The notes under the pieces were generated by a model. It ran no database searches, was not told the DNA's origin, and saw only the letters and a program-made list of their open reading frames with translations. 64,000 bases of DNA, from the NCBI GenBank assembly GCA_030583665.1, contig CP129469.1:558001-622000 (forward strand), in the 5' to 3' direction. Each line of letters begins with the position of its first letter. The stretch's first letter is position 1. Shown piece by piece: positions 36,743 to 45,641 of this stretch. A program made the translations under genes and the position numbers. The DNA is from Candidatus Jettenia sp. AMX2 (GTDB lineage: Bacteria; Planctomycetota; Brocadiia; Brocadiales; Brocadiaceae).

Positions 36743-37891
36743 ATGCGTATAGCAATAGTTCATGACTGGCTTACCGGAATGCGGGGAGGTGAAAAGGTAC
36801 TGGAGGTCTTTTGTGAACTCTTTCCTGATTCGGACCTCTTTACACTGATACACACCGGTGGTTCTGTTTCTAAAATAATTGAAAATAAACGTATCTACAC
36901 TTCTTTTCTTCAAAAAATGCCTTTTGTTAAAAACCATTACAGATGTTTTCTTCCGTTATTTCCATTGGCAATAGAAGGCTTTGATATGCGAAATTACGAC
37001 TTGGTCTTATCAAGCAGCCACTGTGTAGCCAAAGGGGTATTAACTTCTCCCTCTGCAACCCATATATGTTACTGCCATACCCCAATGCGTTATGTATGGG
37101 ATTATTACTATACATATTTTGGCTCAGGTAAAAGGAGGGTGATATCCAGATTTATGACACAAATCATTGCCCATTATTTAAGAATATGGGATGTTGCTTC
37201 CAGTAACCGGGTAGATTATTTTGTTGCAAACTCCCATAATGTCGCAAATAGAATACAAAAATATTATAAGAGGGCATCAAAAGTTATTCATCCACCGGTA
37301 GACTGTTCTTTCTATACACCTTCAGATAATTACAAAGAAGGGGATTACTATCTTATGGTGTCAGCCTTCGCTCCCTATAAAAAAATTGATATCGCAGTAG
37401 AAGCATTTGAGAGACTAGGCTTGCCGTTGATTATTGCCGGAGGAGGACAGGAAGAAGGTCTTGTGAAAAGCGCAGTAAAAAAATATGTAACATGCGTAGG
37501 GTGGCAGTCTAATGAGTCATTAAAGAGATATTACAGGGAATGTAAGGCGTTGATTTTTCCTGGAGAAGAAGATTTCGGGATTGTTCCTTTGGAGGCACAG
37601 GCATGTGGAAAACCTGTAATAGCTTTTGCAAAAGGTGGCATATTGGAGACTGTGCATGGAATATTTTCCAGGTCAGTATCTGAAGCAGGAAGCCTGCAGC
37701 ATCAGTCAGAAGCACCAACCGGCATATTTTTTACCGAACAAACAACGGAATCTTTAATGGATGCTGTAAGGTTCTTTGAGAATAACAGAAGATTATTTAA
37801 TTCCGCAGTAATAAGAAAACATGCTGAAGGATTTGATTATTTACTATTTAAAGAAAAAATCAAGCAATATATGGGAAAATTCCTATGCTAA
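36743..37891 (+). CDS. Family 4 glycosyltransferase
   Basis: This 382-residue GT4 enzyme belongs to a subfamily with a distinctive start, RIAIVHDWLTGMRGGEKVLE, and HICYCHTPMRYVWDYYYTYF in the N-terminal domain. The donor domain has YYLMVSAFAPYKKIDIAVEA and the signature EEDFGIVPLEAQACGKPVIA. I use the ATG at 36743, which follows AGGTGA at good spacing, rather than a GTG at 36737. It overlaps the WbaP-like gene by 7 bp, so it may add the second sugar after initiation. A mannosyltransferase role is common in relatives but not proven here. Confidence 0.9.
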   Translation: MRIAIVHDWLTGMRGGEKVLEVFCELFPDSDLFTLIHTGGSVSKIIENKRIYTSFLQKMPFVKNHYRCFLPLFPLAIEGFDMRNYDLVLSSSHCVAKGVLTSPSATHICYCHTPMRYVWDYYYTYFGSGKRRVISRFMTQIIAHYLRIWDVASSNRVDYFVANSHNVANRIQKYYKRASKVIHPPVDCSFYTPSDNYKEGDYYLMVSAFAPYKKIDIAVEAFERLGLPLIIAGGGQEEGLVKSAVKKYVTCVGWQSNESLKRYYRECKALIFPGEEDFGIVPLEAQACGKPVIAFAKGGILETVHGIFSRSVSEAGSLQHQSEAPTGIFFTEQTTESLMDAVRFFENNRRLFNSAVIRKHAEGFDYLLFKEKIKQYMGKFLC

Positions 37892-39288
37892 AAAAACATA
37901 GTAAATTTTTCGAGTCGATGTTGCTTTTTACTGATTGGTCTATTCTTTCTGTTTCATGGATACTCTCTTACTATTTACGTTTTTACTCAGGTATTATTCC
38001 TGTTTATAAAGAAATACCATTATTAAAAATGTATCTAACCCTCCTGATGTTCATAATTCCTTTGTGGGGTATTGTCTTTAAGATGTTCGGATTATACCGT
38101 CCGCGTAGGATTTCTACCAAAATTTCTGAAGTTATAGATATCGGTAAAGCTTCTACCTTTGCCACACTTATTCTTGTTACTTTTACATTTCTTGTTCGCC
38201 AATATGAGTTCTCGCGGCTGACGTTTCTTTATTTCTGGTTTATTAATATTTTGTTTCTTAGTTTGGCACGCATCGTCTTTCGCGAGTTTCTTCGTTTTTT
38301 GAGAAAAAAGGGATATAATCGCAGATACGCTCTTATCGTTGGCTCCGGGAAACATGGGGAAAATCTTGTACGCAATTTAAAGCGGCATCCCGAACTCGGA
38401 ATTCATATATCCGGCTTCCTTACAAATGAGTCCTATAAGAATGAAGATAAGATACAGGAAATAAGGATTTTAGGAAAGTATTGCGATATTCGTAAAATAC
38501 TAAAGGAATATAGCATTGACATTGTTTTTATTGCTTTACCTTTTCCCGAGCATCATCATTTAGAAGATATTTTAAATCGGATTGGTGATGAGACCGTTAG
38601 TATTATCGTCTTACCCGATATCCTTGATTTCATTACGTTGAGGGGGAGCGCGGGTGATTTTGAGGGGATGCCGTTTATCAGTTTGCGCGACACGCCTCTT
38701 TATGGTGGGAGTATTATTGCGAAAAGGGCTTTTGATATTGTTTTCGCTTCCCTTGTGTTAATTATAACAAGCCCGGTTTTGCTAAGTATTGCAACCATTA
38801 TAAAATTAACGTCGGGAGGTCCTGTGCTGTTTAAACAGGAAAGGATGGGAATCGATGGTAGGGTATTTTGCATGCTCAAATTCCGGACAATGCTGGTAAA
38901 TGCAGAGCAGGTGACCGGGCCCGTTTGGGCAAAGAATGATGATCCCCGCCGTACAAAAATAGGTAAGCTGTTGAGAATGACCAGTCTGGATGAACTTCCG
39001 CAGTTTTTTAATGTATTAAGGGGAGACATGAGTATTGTTGGGCCTCGCCCTGAAAGGCCTGTTTTTATCACAGATTTCCGGAATACAATTCCAAAATATA
39101 TGTTAAGACACAAGATGAAAGCAGGTATTACTGGTTGGGCGCAGGTTAACGGCTGGCGTGGAAATACATCTCTGGAAAAAAGAATTGAGTATGACCTTTA
39201 TTACATCGAGAATTGGTCGCTGAACTTTGATATTAAGATAATATTGCTTACTCTATTACATGGTTTTATAAATAAGCATGCGTATTGA
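37885..39288 (+). CDS. Undecaprenyl-phosphate sugar phosphotransferase (WbaP/WcaJ type)
   Basis: This initiating enzyme transfers a sugar phosphate from a nucleotide sugar to undecaprenyl phosphate. The N-terminal half has about four to five TM helices and a CoA-binding-like domain (YALIVGSGKHGENLVRNLKR). The C-terminal catalytic domain starts KRAFDIVFASLVLIITSPVL, with PVLFKQERMGIDGRVFCMLK, KFRTM, SLDELPQFFNVLRGDMSIVG and PRPERP, then KAGITGWAQVNGWRG. At 467 residues it is full length for polyprenyl glycosylphosphotransferases. It sits in the inner membrane and starts the repeat unit exported by Wzm/Wzt. Confidence 0.95.
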   Translation: MLKKHSKFFESMLLFTDWSILSVSWILSYYLRFYSGIIPVYKEIPLLKMYLTLLMFIIPLWGIVFKMFGLYRPRRISTKISEVIDIGKASTFATLILVTFTFLVRQYEFSRLTFLYFWFINILFLSLARIVFREFLRFLRKKGYNRRYALIVGSGKHGENLVRNLKRHPELGIHISGFLTNESYKNEDKIQEIRILGKYCDIRKILKEYSIDIVFIALPFPEHHHLEDILNRIGDETVSIIVLPDILDFITLRGSAGDFEGMPFISLRDTPLYGGSIIAKRAFDIVFASLVLIITSPVLLSIATIIKLTSGGPVLFKQERMGIDGRVFCMLKFRTMLVNAEQVTGPVWAKNDDPRRTKIGKLLRMTSLDELPQFFNVLRGDMSIVGPRPERPVFITDFRNTIPKYMLRHKMKAGITGWAQVNGWRGNTSLEKRIEYDLYYIENWSLNFDIKIILLTLLHGFINKHAY

Positions 39289-39509
39289 AATGAAAGGAAA
39301 AACGGTCTTTATTGGTTGCCCGTATATCGTTTCTGATGTATACCCCATGGTCAAGACAACCTTTTGATAAAAGTGCTTTTTGGAGGTAATTAACACTTCA
39401 TTGCTGTTACAGAAAAGATGTGCATATTCATAGAGTAGCTTCCTCTCCCCCCTCTGTGTCTATAATAGTTTCTGGAGGATTCGGGGGAAAATATAAAAAT
39501 TGTCATAGT

Positions 39510-40592
39510 TTATAATCTTGCTAAAAGCTCGATTACACCGTTTACGACATAATCCGGTCTTATATTTTCAAGGCATGCCTTAAATTGTGAATTATAACAC
39601 TTATCCTGCCTGCACGGCCTGCAGAGAAGATTGTTTTTATCAAAAAATATTAATTTCCTGTCCGTCCACGGGGAGACTATATCAGGAAGTGTTGGGCCAT
39701 AAATTCCAACCACATATGTTTTTGTTGCGGCGATGTGAATAGGTCCGCTGTCGTTGCCTATAAACAAATCAGACAATTCACACAATGCGGCAAATTCATC
39801 AAGGCTTAGGTCTGCTCTCCAGGCCTCTGGCCTGGTTTTCATATGATGAAGAACATCATTAAGGGTTGATGTTTCATTGGCACCGGTAACCAGGAATACC
39901 CTGTATTTATCAGATAATGCATCGCAAAGATATGCAAAATTTTCATGATTCCATCGTCTTAAATGGCCTCTGGCTCCTGGATGTATTAAAACTCTTTTCT
40001 TTTGATTATTATGAAATACAGAGGGTATTTTTTCTTTTAATGACGTAAATGCCTCTTTATTAGTATTTATCTTGATTGAATTGCTGTATATTTTCAAACC
40101 TAGTTCTCTAAGTACATCAAGGTGATAGTCAACCATATGTTTCGTATTTATTTTAGAAGATATATTGTGAGTGTAAATGTATTGTCTCAAATGTTCTTCA
40201 TTACGGTATCCTATTCTGATTTTGGCTCCTGACAGAAGACTTATTAACGCAGCTCTGTCTCCTTCGGTAAGTTCTATAATGACATCGGGCTTTGATGTCC
40301 TCAGTTCTTTTATAAACGAAGCTAATTTCAATATTCCCCAAGGTTTACTTTTAATTCTTTTCCTTGGGAAAGCAATGACCTTGTCCACATACGAACAGTT
40401 ATGGAAAAAGGTGTCTGTTCCTTCATTTATTAAAACCGACAATTTTGCATTGGGAATATTTAATTTAAGATTCTCTAATAAACACAAAAGCCATACCGAG
40501 TCTCCAATATAGCGGAGTTTTATTACGAGGATATGTTTGGCATTTTTAATTTTTTCTAATATTGTGTGAGTTTGTTTTACTGTTTTAGCCAT
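39510..40592 (-). CDS. Family 9 glycosyltransferase (LPS heptosyltransferase-like)
   Basis: This GT9 enzyme has the N-terminal HILVIKLRYIGDSVWLLCLL, KKRVLIHPGARGHLRRWNHE in the donor-binding domain, and LSDLFIGNDSGPIHIAATKT and VVGIYGPTLPD as ADP-heptose-type signatures. Its Cys cluster (CRPCRQDKCYNSQFKACLE) parallels that in the GT9 at 13972. At 360 residues it fits heptosyltransferases of LPS core synthesis. It is followed by waaL-like and GT2 genes on the same strand, an LPS core module. Exact linkage cannot be inferred. Confidence 0.9.
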   Translation of the reverse strand: MAKTVKQTHTILEKIKNAKHILVIKLRYIGDSVWLLCLLENLKLNIPNAKLSVLINEGTDTFFHNCSYVDKVIAFPRKRIKSKPWGILKLASFIKELRTSKPDVIIELTEGDRAALISLLSGAKIRIGYRNEEHLRQYIYTHNISSKINTKHMVDYHLDVLRELGLKIYSNSIKINTNKEAFTSLKEKIPSVFHNNQKKRVLIHPGARGHLRRWNHENFAYLCDALSDKYRVFLVTGANETSTLNDVLHHMKTRPEAWRADLSLDEFAALCELSDLFIGNDSGPIHIAATKTYVVGIYGPTLPDIVSPWTDRKLIFFDKNNLLCRPCRQDKCYNSQFKACLENIRPDYVVNGVIELLARL

Positions 40593-40661
40593 CTTTAAAC
40601 AATACGCGTTTCAGACAAGTAGTCATTAAGCCTGCTTTATTCGTTTTCTGTGAGTAAAAAC

Positions 40662-41855
40662 TTACGAAGATTCGTTTTCTGTTTTAATTCCCATTAAAAG
40701 CGCAAACATTTTTGCAGTCCCTGGCGAGAGAATCTGTGTTTCTGTCATACTTCCGATAAAAATAATAAGACCGTATGACAGGATAGCAAATCCTGTCAGT
40801 GTATTCCACGAAAGCACGCTTTTTTTAAAATAGGCAATAAACAACCATATTATTGATACGACTCCTAACATGCCATAGTTTGCTGCCATGAACAAAAAAC
40901 TGTTATGGGGGTGTCTGCTTCTTTCATATTCAGGCAAAATGTTTGGCGGGTTGTATTTTAACTGTTCATTTGTATATCCGCCCGTTCCTACTCCAATAAG
41001 TGGATTTTTTAGAAATATTTTAATTGCGCCTTGCCACATAATCAACCTTAAACCCACCGATGTATTGGGGTCGCCTGTTTGATATGTTCTTATATCATCC
41101 ACTGCTGTGACAATACGGCTTTTTATTGCAGGCGAAACAGAGAAAAAAAGTGTGGAGAAAGCAATAATTATAGCAAGTGTTAAAAAAAAACGTTTGCCGA
41201 AGAAGTTGTATGCGATTATTGGAGATAGAAGAATAAAGGTTAAATATCCTGATCGACCATATGCGATGGATAAAGTAAACAAAAAAAGCAACGTAAGAAG
41301 AACATAGAATAAATTTTTTTTATAAACTTTGAAATAATAAGACAGCAAGGTTATTCCAAAAACAAGAAAAAGGGTTTGTGTTATATGTTTTCCGAAATCT
41401 GTCGTTGGAATCCATTTTGGAATAAAGAATATATTTATATATTTTAAGATTGAAGCAATGCAAAAAAGCGCAAGACCTGCAAGGAAAAAATCAAAAAGAA
41501 TTTTCTTGTTCTGGGAACTAAGGGCTATGGAGGCAATAACAAATGACAAAATCCAGTAATAGCTCTTTTTTGCAAATTTAAGTCCCAATTCCATATCATT
41601 TGTCCATAAAAGTGCAAGACATGGAAGTAGCATGAAAAATATTACAGGCGGTGTCCATTTTTGTTTCAACCAACGATCTTTTTGTTTGAAAAATTTTCCT
41701 GAAAAAAGCCATATGGAAATTGCAATTATGCTTGCTGTTACCGTTATTGAGGTAACGCCAAGGGCGATAAAAAAAAATAGTCCACAGAGACAATAAAATA
41801 ATATTTTGTCTATGGTATTACCTTCCAATGATTCTGTTTGTACAAAAATACCCAT
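40662..41855 (-). CDS. O-antigen ligase (WaaL/Wzy_C family)
   Basis: WaaL transfers undecaprenyl-linked O-chains to lipid A-core on the periplasmic face. The 397-residue protein is highly hydrophobic, with about eleven TM segments. The large periplasmic loop carries the family motif region GVGTGGYTNEQLKY and RSRHPHNSFLFMAANYG, in which HPHN is typical of ligases. It lies 9 bp after a WaaE-like GT2 gene and upstream of a GT9, within the core module. A Wzy polymerase is the main alternative; an ABC-dependent pathway needs none, so ligase is favoured. Confidence 0.87.
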   Translation of the reverse strand: MGIFVQTESLEGNTIDKILFYCLCGLFFFIALGVTSITVTASIIAISIWLFSGKFFKQKDRWLKQKWTPPVIFFMLLPCLALLWTNDMELGLKFAKKSYYWILSFVIASIALSSQNKKILFDFFLAGLALFCIASILKYINIFFIPKWIPTTDFGKHITQTLFLVFGITLLSYYFKVYKKNLFYVLLTLLFLFTLSIAYGRSGYLTFILLSPIIAYNFFGKRFFLTLAIIIAFSTLFFSVSPAIKSRIVTAVDDIRTYQTGDPNTSVGLRLIMWQGAIKIFLKNPLIGVGTGGYTNEQLKYNPPNILPEYERSRHPHNSFLFMAANYGMLGVVSIIWLFIAYFKKSVLSWNTLTGFAILSYGLIIFIGSMTETQILSPGTAKMFALLMGIKTENESS

Positions 41856-41864
41856 TGTTTTTTA

Positions 41865-42659
41865 TCACCCTTTCAATAGTTTTTTTTCACTATATACCTG
41901 TGTATACCCGCACTGTAATTCGAGTAGTTTTACATATTTAAAGAAAGATCCTGCTGCCTTGGTAAGTGCTATGATAAAACCATCGAATCCATCAAGGAAT
42001 CCTTTTTTGAAAAAATATATTTTGATGAACATACCAAATCCATGGCAAAGAGGTACGAAAATGTTTGTTCGTTTACCTTGTCTGAAGAGTTCTTTTGAGG
42101 CAGCAGTTGAATATTGATCGAGTTTTTTCAGCATGTCTGAATAACTGGAAAAACTAAAATGGTCAATAGGATTTTTTACTGCTTTGAGATCACCTTTTGT
42201 TATCCATTTCCCATGCGTTCTGCCGTGTAATTGCCCGTTGCTTTTCCTTGCAAGTCTGGTAACTCTGTCAGGCCACCAATCAGAATGTTTTATCCACCGT
42301 CCGTGCAGATAATTTCTTCTTGGGAAACTATAGGCATCTGCTGATGGATTTTGTATTATTTTTACTATATCTTCCTTTGTTTCAGGAGGGATCCTTTCAT
42401 CTGCATCAAGAATGAGTACCCAATCGTTTTTGCATTTGGCCACAGCACTGTTTATCTGAGGTCCGTATCCTTTCCAATTTTCCTTAAAAACACGACAGCC
42501 AAAATCTTCAGCAATTTTGACGGTATAATCAATACTTCCGGAATCTACTATGACAATATCATCAGCAAAAGAAACACTTGTCAGACAATCAGGCAGCCTC
42601 TTCTCTTCATTCTTGGTAATGATAGCAATTGAAAGGGCAATTTTCTCTTTCTTATTCAT
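41865..42659 (-). CDS. GT2 glycosyltransferase, WaaE-like
   Basis: This 264-residue GT2 enzyme has ALSIAIITKNEEKRLPDCLT, DDIVIVDSGSIDYTVKIAED, the metal-binding LILDADERIPPETKEDIVK and the WaaE-type block HSDWWPDRVTRLARKSNGQL with HGRTHGKW. It ends in the aromatic tail FFKKGFLDGFDGFIIALTKA seen also in the 11916 gene. WaaE-like enzymes add a beta-linked hexose to LPS core heptose. It sits directly upstream of waaL in the same direction. Confidence 0.9.
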   Translation of the reverse strand: MNKKEKIALSIAIITKNEEKRLPDCLTSVSFADDIVIVDSGSIDYTVKIAEDFGCRVFKENWKGYGPQINSAVAKCKNDWVLILDADERIPPETKEDIVKIIQNPSADAYSFPRRNYLHGRWIKHSDWWPDRVTRLARKSNGQLHGRTHGKWITKGDLKAVKNPIDHFSFSSYSDMLKKLDQYSTAASKELFRQGKRTNIFVPLCHGFGMFIKIYFFKKGFLDGFDGFIIALTKAAGSFFKYVKLLELQCGYTQVYSEKKLLKG

Positions 42660-42804
42660 GATACTGTGATTGTATACACTCGCATGGTATTATATATAAT
42701 TTGATGTCCAAAATAAAAACAAAAAGAATGGTTCCTCATTTTGCGCTAACAAAAAAGGGAAAAGCATCTATAGGAGGCAAATTATTGTACTCTTTTCCAT
42801 AATA

Positions 42805-43593
42805 CTATTTTTTTACTATGCCATTTGGGCAAAAATAATCCTTATCTTTTATGGTTTTTTCAAGTATCGTGTCATTTATTTGAAGCGTATGTCTTGGATG
42901 TGCTGGATGCCACAAGTGAAAACAAATTGCCATAAATGGATGCACCTTTTTTTTTAATCCATATTTGAAAAGTCTTACTGCAAGCTCTGAATCTTCTCTA
43001 CCCCAACCGACGAAGTCTTCATTAAACCCATTGACTGCAATCAAATCATATTTCCAAAATCCCATATTGCATGCTTTTATTCCCTTTAGTTTAACGTTTC
43101 TTAATGCAGGGAAAGATGGGATACGCAAAAGGTGATGCCTATTAGATAGGGAATGGGAAAAAAAAAGCCTTATAATTTGTGGAAATGAGCTTGCTGTTTC
43201 ATTGGTAAATAGTTCTGATGCATGTTTGTTTACCATAATACGTTTGCCCTGAACAAAAATTCCTTTTTCTGCAAGGGCGATATGATCGTATACAAGATGT
43301 TTGTTCGGCACACAATCGCCATCCATGATAATTAAATAGCCACTGTTAGCTCTTTGTATAGCGAGGTTTCTAATCTTTGCAACTCTAAATCCTTTATCTT
43401 CTTGCCAAACGTGAATTACTGGAAAAGGGGCAATTGCTGAAAAGTTTTTTACTATTGCAGCAGTATCGTTTCCAGAACCATCATCAGCAACAATAATTTC
43501 ATAGGGTGCAACAGTTTGAAACAAGATGCCGTCTAATACTTTTTGCAATGCAGATGGGTTATTATAAGTGGTTATGATAATTGAAACTTTCAT
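42805..43593 (-). CDS. GT2 glycosyltransferase with galactosyltransferase-type C-terminus
   Basis: The 262-residue enzyme opens KVSIIITTYNNPSALQKVLD, with YEIIVADDGSGNDTAAIVK and the metal-site LIIMDGDCVPNKHLV. Its second half has GFNEDFVGWGREDSELAVRL, the motif of the Glyco_tranf_7C/galactosyltransferase domain, then CFHLWHPAHPRH. It is a retained-fold GT-A enzyme acting in LPS core or O-chain assembly. The start at 43593 gives the canonical N-terminus. It is separated by 145 bp from the downstream gene. Confidence 0.9.
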   Translation of the reverse strand: MKVSIIITTYNNPSALQKVLDGILFQTVAPYEIIVADDGSGNDTAAIVKNFSAIAPFPVIHVWQEDKGFRVAKIRNLAIQRANSGYLIIMDGDCVPNKHLVYDHIALAEKGIFVQGKRIMVNKHASELFTNETASSFPQIIRLFFSHSLSNRHHLLRIPSFPALRNVKLKGIKACNMGFWKYDLIAVNGFNEDFVGWGREDSELAVRLFKYGLKKKVHPFMAICFHLWHPAHPRHTLQINDTILEKTIKDKDYFCPNGIVKK

Positions 43594-43745
43594 ACATTTT
43601 TATACCCGATCGGTAACGGATGCTTACATTGGATAATCATAAAATATGGTTACAAGAGGTGTATTTCGTTGGTCTTTTGGATGAACCAAACGTTATCCTT
43701 GTATACATACCCGTAGCAAAAAGATATTTCCGTTCTTACAAAATA

Positions 43746-44420
43746 TCAGTATTCAGGGCGGATGCCTAATTCCTTTTCAAGCCCTTCAATCATTATTGCA
43801 TATTTTTCATAGATACCGGTTTCAATATCATGCTTTTTTAAGGTTTCGAATTTGTTTTTCAGCATTATTTGATCTTCATATGTTAATACACTATTTGCCC
43901 ATGAAAGAAGGATTCTTTCTTCGATCCCGAGGTGCCTTCTCGTATATCTGATGTATGAGTTAGCTATCCTGGCGATTCTTTTTCTGGCTCTTTTGCCTTG
44001 ATAGAAGGTATTGAGTGATTCCGACAGGTTTCTTATTTTATCACGCAGTGTTACATGCTGCATAAGAAGCCTACCTAAAAAATATTTCCTTCTGCCTTCC
44101 TCTTTATCTCTCAGAAGCGGGAACAATATTCTATCTGCTTTTTCCTGATGTTGCTTATCCGAAAAATTGCTGATAACCTCAACAATTCTTTGCAATGTTT
44201 CCTGAGAAACTGGCTGATCATTTTCGAGAGACTGTATAGCTTTCTCCAGAATAGATAATACCCTTTTTATAATCTCAAATTCATGGAGAAAGATTTCTGT
44301 ACCATAGAAGCCTTGATTGTCGGCGGATTGTGTGTTTTGAGTGATAGTTTGCTTTGTTGACAGACAACCAGATGTACAAAGACTGAAGAGGATAAGAATT
44401 GTAATAAGAGTATTTTTCAT
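43746..44420 (-). CDS. Hemerythrin-like HHE lipoprotein
   Basis: The protein has a signal peptide (residues 1-18) ending in SGC, with Cys19 as a likely lipidation site. The mature part is all-helical with a His/Glu pattern of four-helix hemerythrin-type proteins: H46-E47, H91 with E93, H122, and H163 with E167/E168. Such domains bind a di-iron centre and oxygen, or sense and store iron. A lipoprotein form facing the periplasm is unusual. Its 224 residues have no other recognisable domain. It lies alone between a GT2 and the repeat protein. Metal binding is inferred from residue pattern. Confidence 0.68.
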   Translation of the reverse strand: MKNTLITILILFSLCTSGCLSTKQTITQNTQSADNQGFYGTEIFLHEFEIIKRVLSILEKAIQSLENDQPVSQETLQRIVEVISNFSDKQHQEKADRILFPLLRDKEEGRRKYFLGRLLMQHVTLRDKIRNLSESLNTFYQGKRARKRIARIANSYIRYTRRHLGIEERILLSWANSVLTYEDQIMLKNKFETLKKHDIETGIYEKYAIMIEGLEKELGIRPEY

Positions 44421-44603
44421 AATTACATACTATAGAGAATCTTTTCTAAGGTTATGGATGCAAAAAATCTTGCATAACAACAGCATCCTTCTTGTATTTT
44501 TTTTGACCTGTGTGGTGAAAGTTTTAGGATGCAGAATAATCTGAGATCCAAAAGTTTATTTAGTTCATGGTGGATAAAGACGGCTGAGGTCAGAAATAAT
44601 CTA

Positions 44604-45500
44604 TTATTGATTAACAACTTCATCAAAGTTTAAGACATCCATATATTCCCATTCTCTCCAGCCCATTACATAGATGCCCGAACGGCTTGCATATTTTAAT
44701 ACATTTTCAGGAAAGATAATGCTGCCAAAGATTGCGATCAATTTCTTTCCTTTATATTCAGGGAAAAAATCAAAGAATCGTTTAGTCTTTTCCTTTATTT
44801 CTTTTACATCATTAACGCGTGGAGTTGAACGTGCCTCAATCATAAATACCATTTCTTCACTTATTGCTATCGCATCTACTTCGCAGATCTCGCCATTCAT
44901 CCTTCCAGACATTCTCAATCCTTTTAGAAACGCAGTACAATTAAAATACTTGGTTAAAGTAGGACCCAATGCAGGCGCAATGAGGTCTTCAACAATGGTA
45001 CCCAGTTTTTTCGCAAGATTGCTCCATTCCTGGTTCATTTTTTTTCTGTCTTTTTCGGATTCTTCTCTGAATGCCTTCATGTCCTCTTTGAATGCTATTA
45101 ACTCCTTTTCAGAATTTTCCCTTGAAGCTTGCATTTCTTCTTTGAAGGTATTCAGTTCTTTTTCAGATTTTTCAAACATTTTATTTCTTTCTTTTTCAGA
45201 ATTTTCCCTGGAGATCATCATTTCTTGTCTGAAAGCAGCCAATTCTTTTTCAGAATTTTCCCTTGAAGCTTGCATTTCTTGTCTGAAAGCAGCCAACTCC
45301 TTTTCAGATTTTTCCCTTGAAACTTGCATTTCTTCTTTGAAGGTATTCAGTTCTTTTTCAGAACTTTCTCTGGAGGCCTTCATTTCTTTTTTAAAAACCA
45401 TCATCTCATTTTCAAGCTTTCTTAATGATACGTCAGTATTTATTATGAATTTCCCTAATATTGATTCCAGGGTGTCTATTCTTTCTTCAACATTTGACAT
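44604..45500 (-). CDS. Coiled-coil repeat protein with PD-(D/E)XK nuclease-like C-terminus (DUF3782-like)
   Basis: The 298-residue protein has an N-terminal helix, then about six degenerate 18-residue repeats (SRENSEKELAAFRQEMQA type, residues ~43-157) forming a highly charged coiled coil. The C-terminal domain (~165-298) resembles PD-(D/E)XK proteins: TIVEDLIAPALG, then GEICEVDAIAISEEMVFMIE with the Asp and Glu expected at the active site, and A-R-S where a catalytic Lys would be. Proteins of this layout occur widely in cyanobacteria and other bacteria; their role is not established. It is an isolated gene upstream of ispD's run on the same strand. Confidence 0.8.
   Translation of the reverse strand: MSNVEERIDTLESILGKFIINTDVSLRKLENEMMVFKKEMKASRESSEKELNTFKEEMQVSREKSEKELAAFRQEMQASRENSEKELAAFRQEMMISRENSEKERNKMFEKSEKELNTFKEEMQASRENSEKELIAFKEDMKAFREESEKDRKKMNQEWSNLAKKLGTIVEDLIAPALGPTLTKYFNCTAFLKGLRMSGRMNGEICEVDAIAISEEMVFMIEARSTPRVNDVKEIKEKTKRFFDFFPEYKGKKLIAIFGSIIFPENVLKYASRSGIYVMGWREWEYMDVLNFDEVVNQ
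45030..45374 (-). repeat. 54-bp in-gene tandem repeats coding for an 18-residue coiled-coil unit
   Basis: Within the coiled-coil gene, units of 54 bp recur about six times, some nearly identical at DNA level (for example AGAATTTTCCCTTGAAGCTT recurs on the plus strand). One unit is shortened to 14 codons (residues 97-110). Copy number is expected to vary by slippage between strains. Confidence 0.85.
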
Positions 45501-45641
45501 GATTGTTTACCCCTTCAACTTCTCGTTTTTACATGAACGGACTTTGTGAGGATAAGAATATTGAATAACAGGTAATTTCTTAATTTACCATATAAGCAAT
45601 TATATTGCAAACCGGACTATAAATCCGCTAGCGGTTACGGA

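Noticed and set aside
45030-45374. Regular repeats suggesting a CRISPR array
   Set aside because: The units are contiguous with no spacers and stay in frame as an 18-residue coiled-coil repeat.
44674-45549. Long plus-strand open frame (291 codons)
   Set aside because: It is the antisense of the repeat coiled-coil gene; its Ser/Phe-rich repeats are a by-product of the Glu/Lys-rich codons on the other strand.
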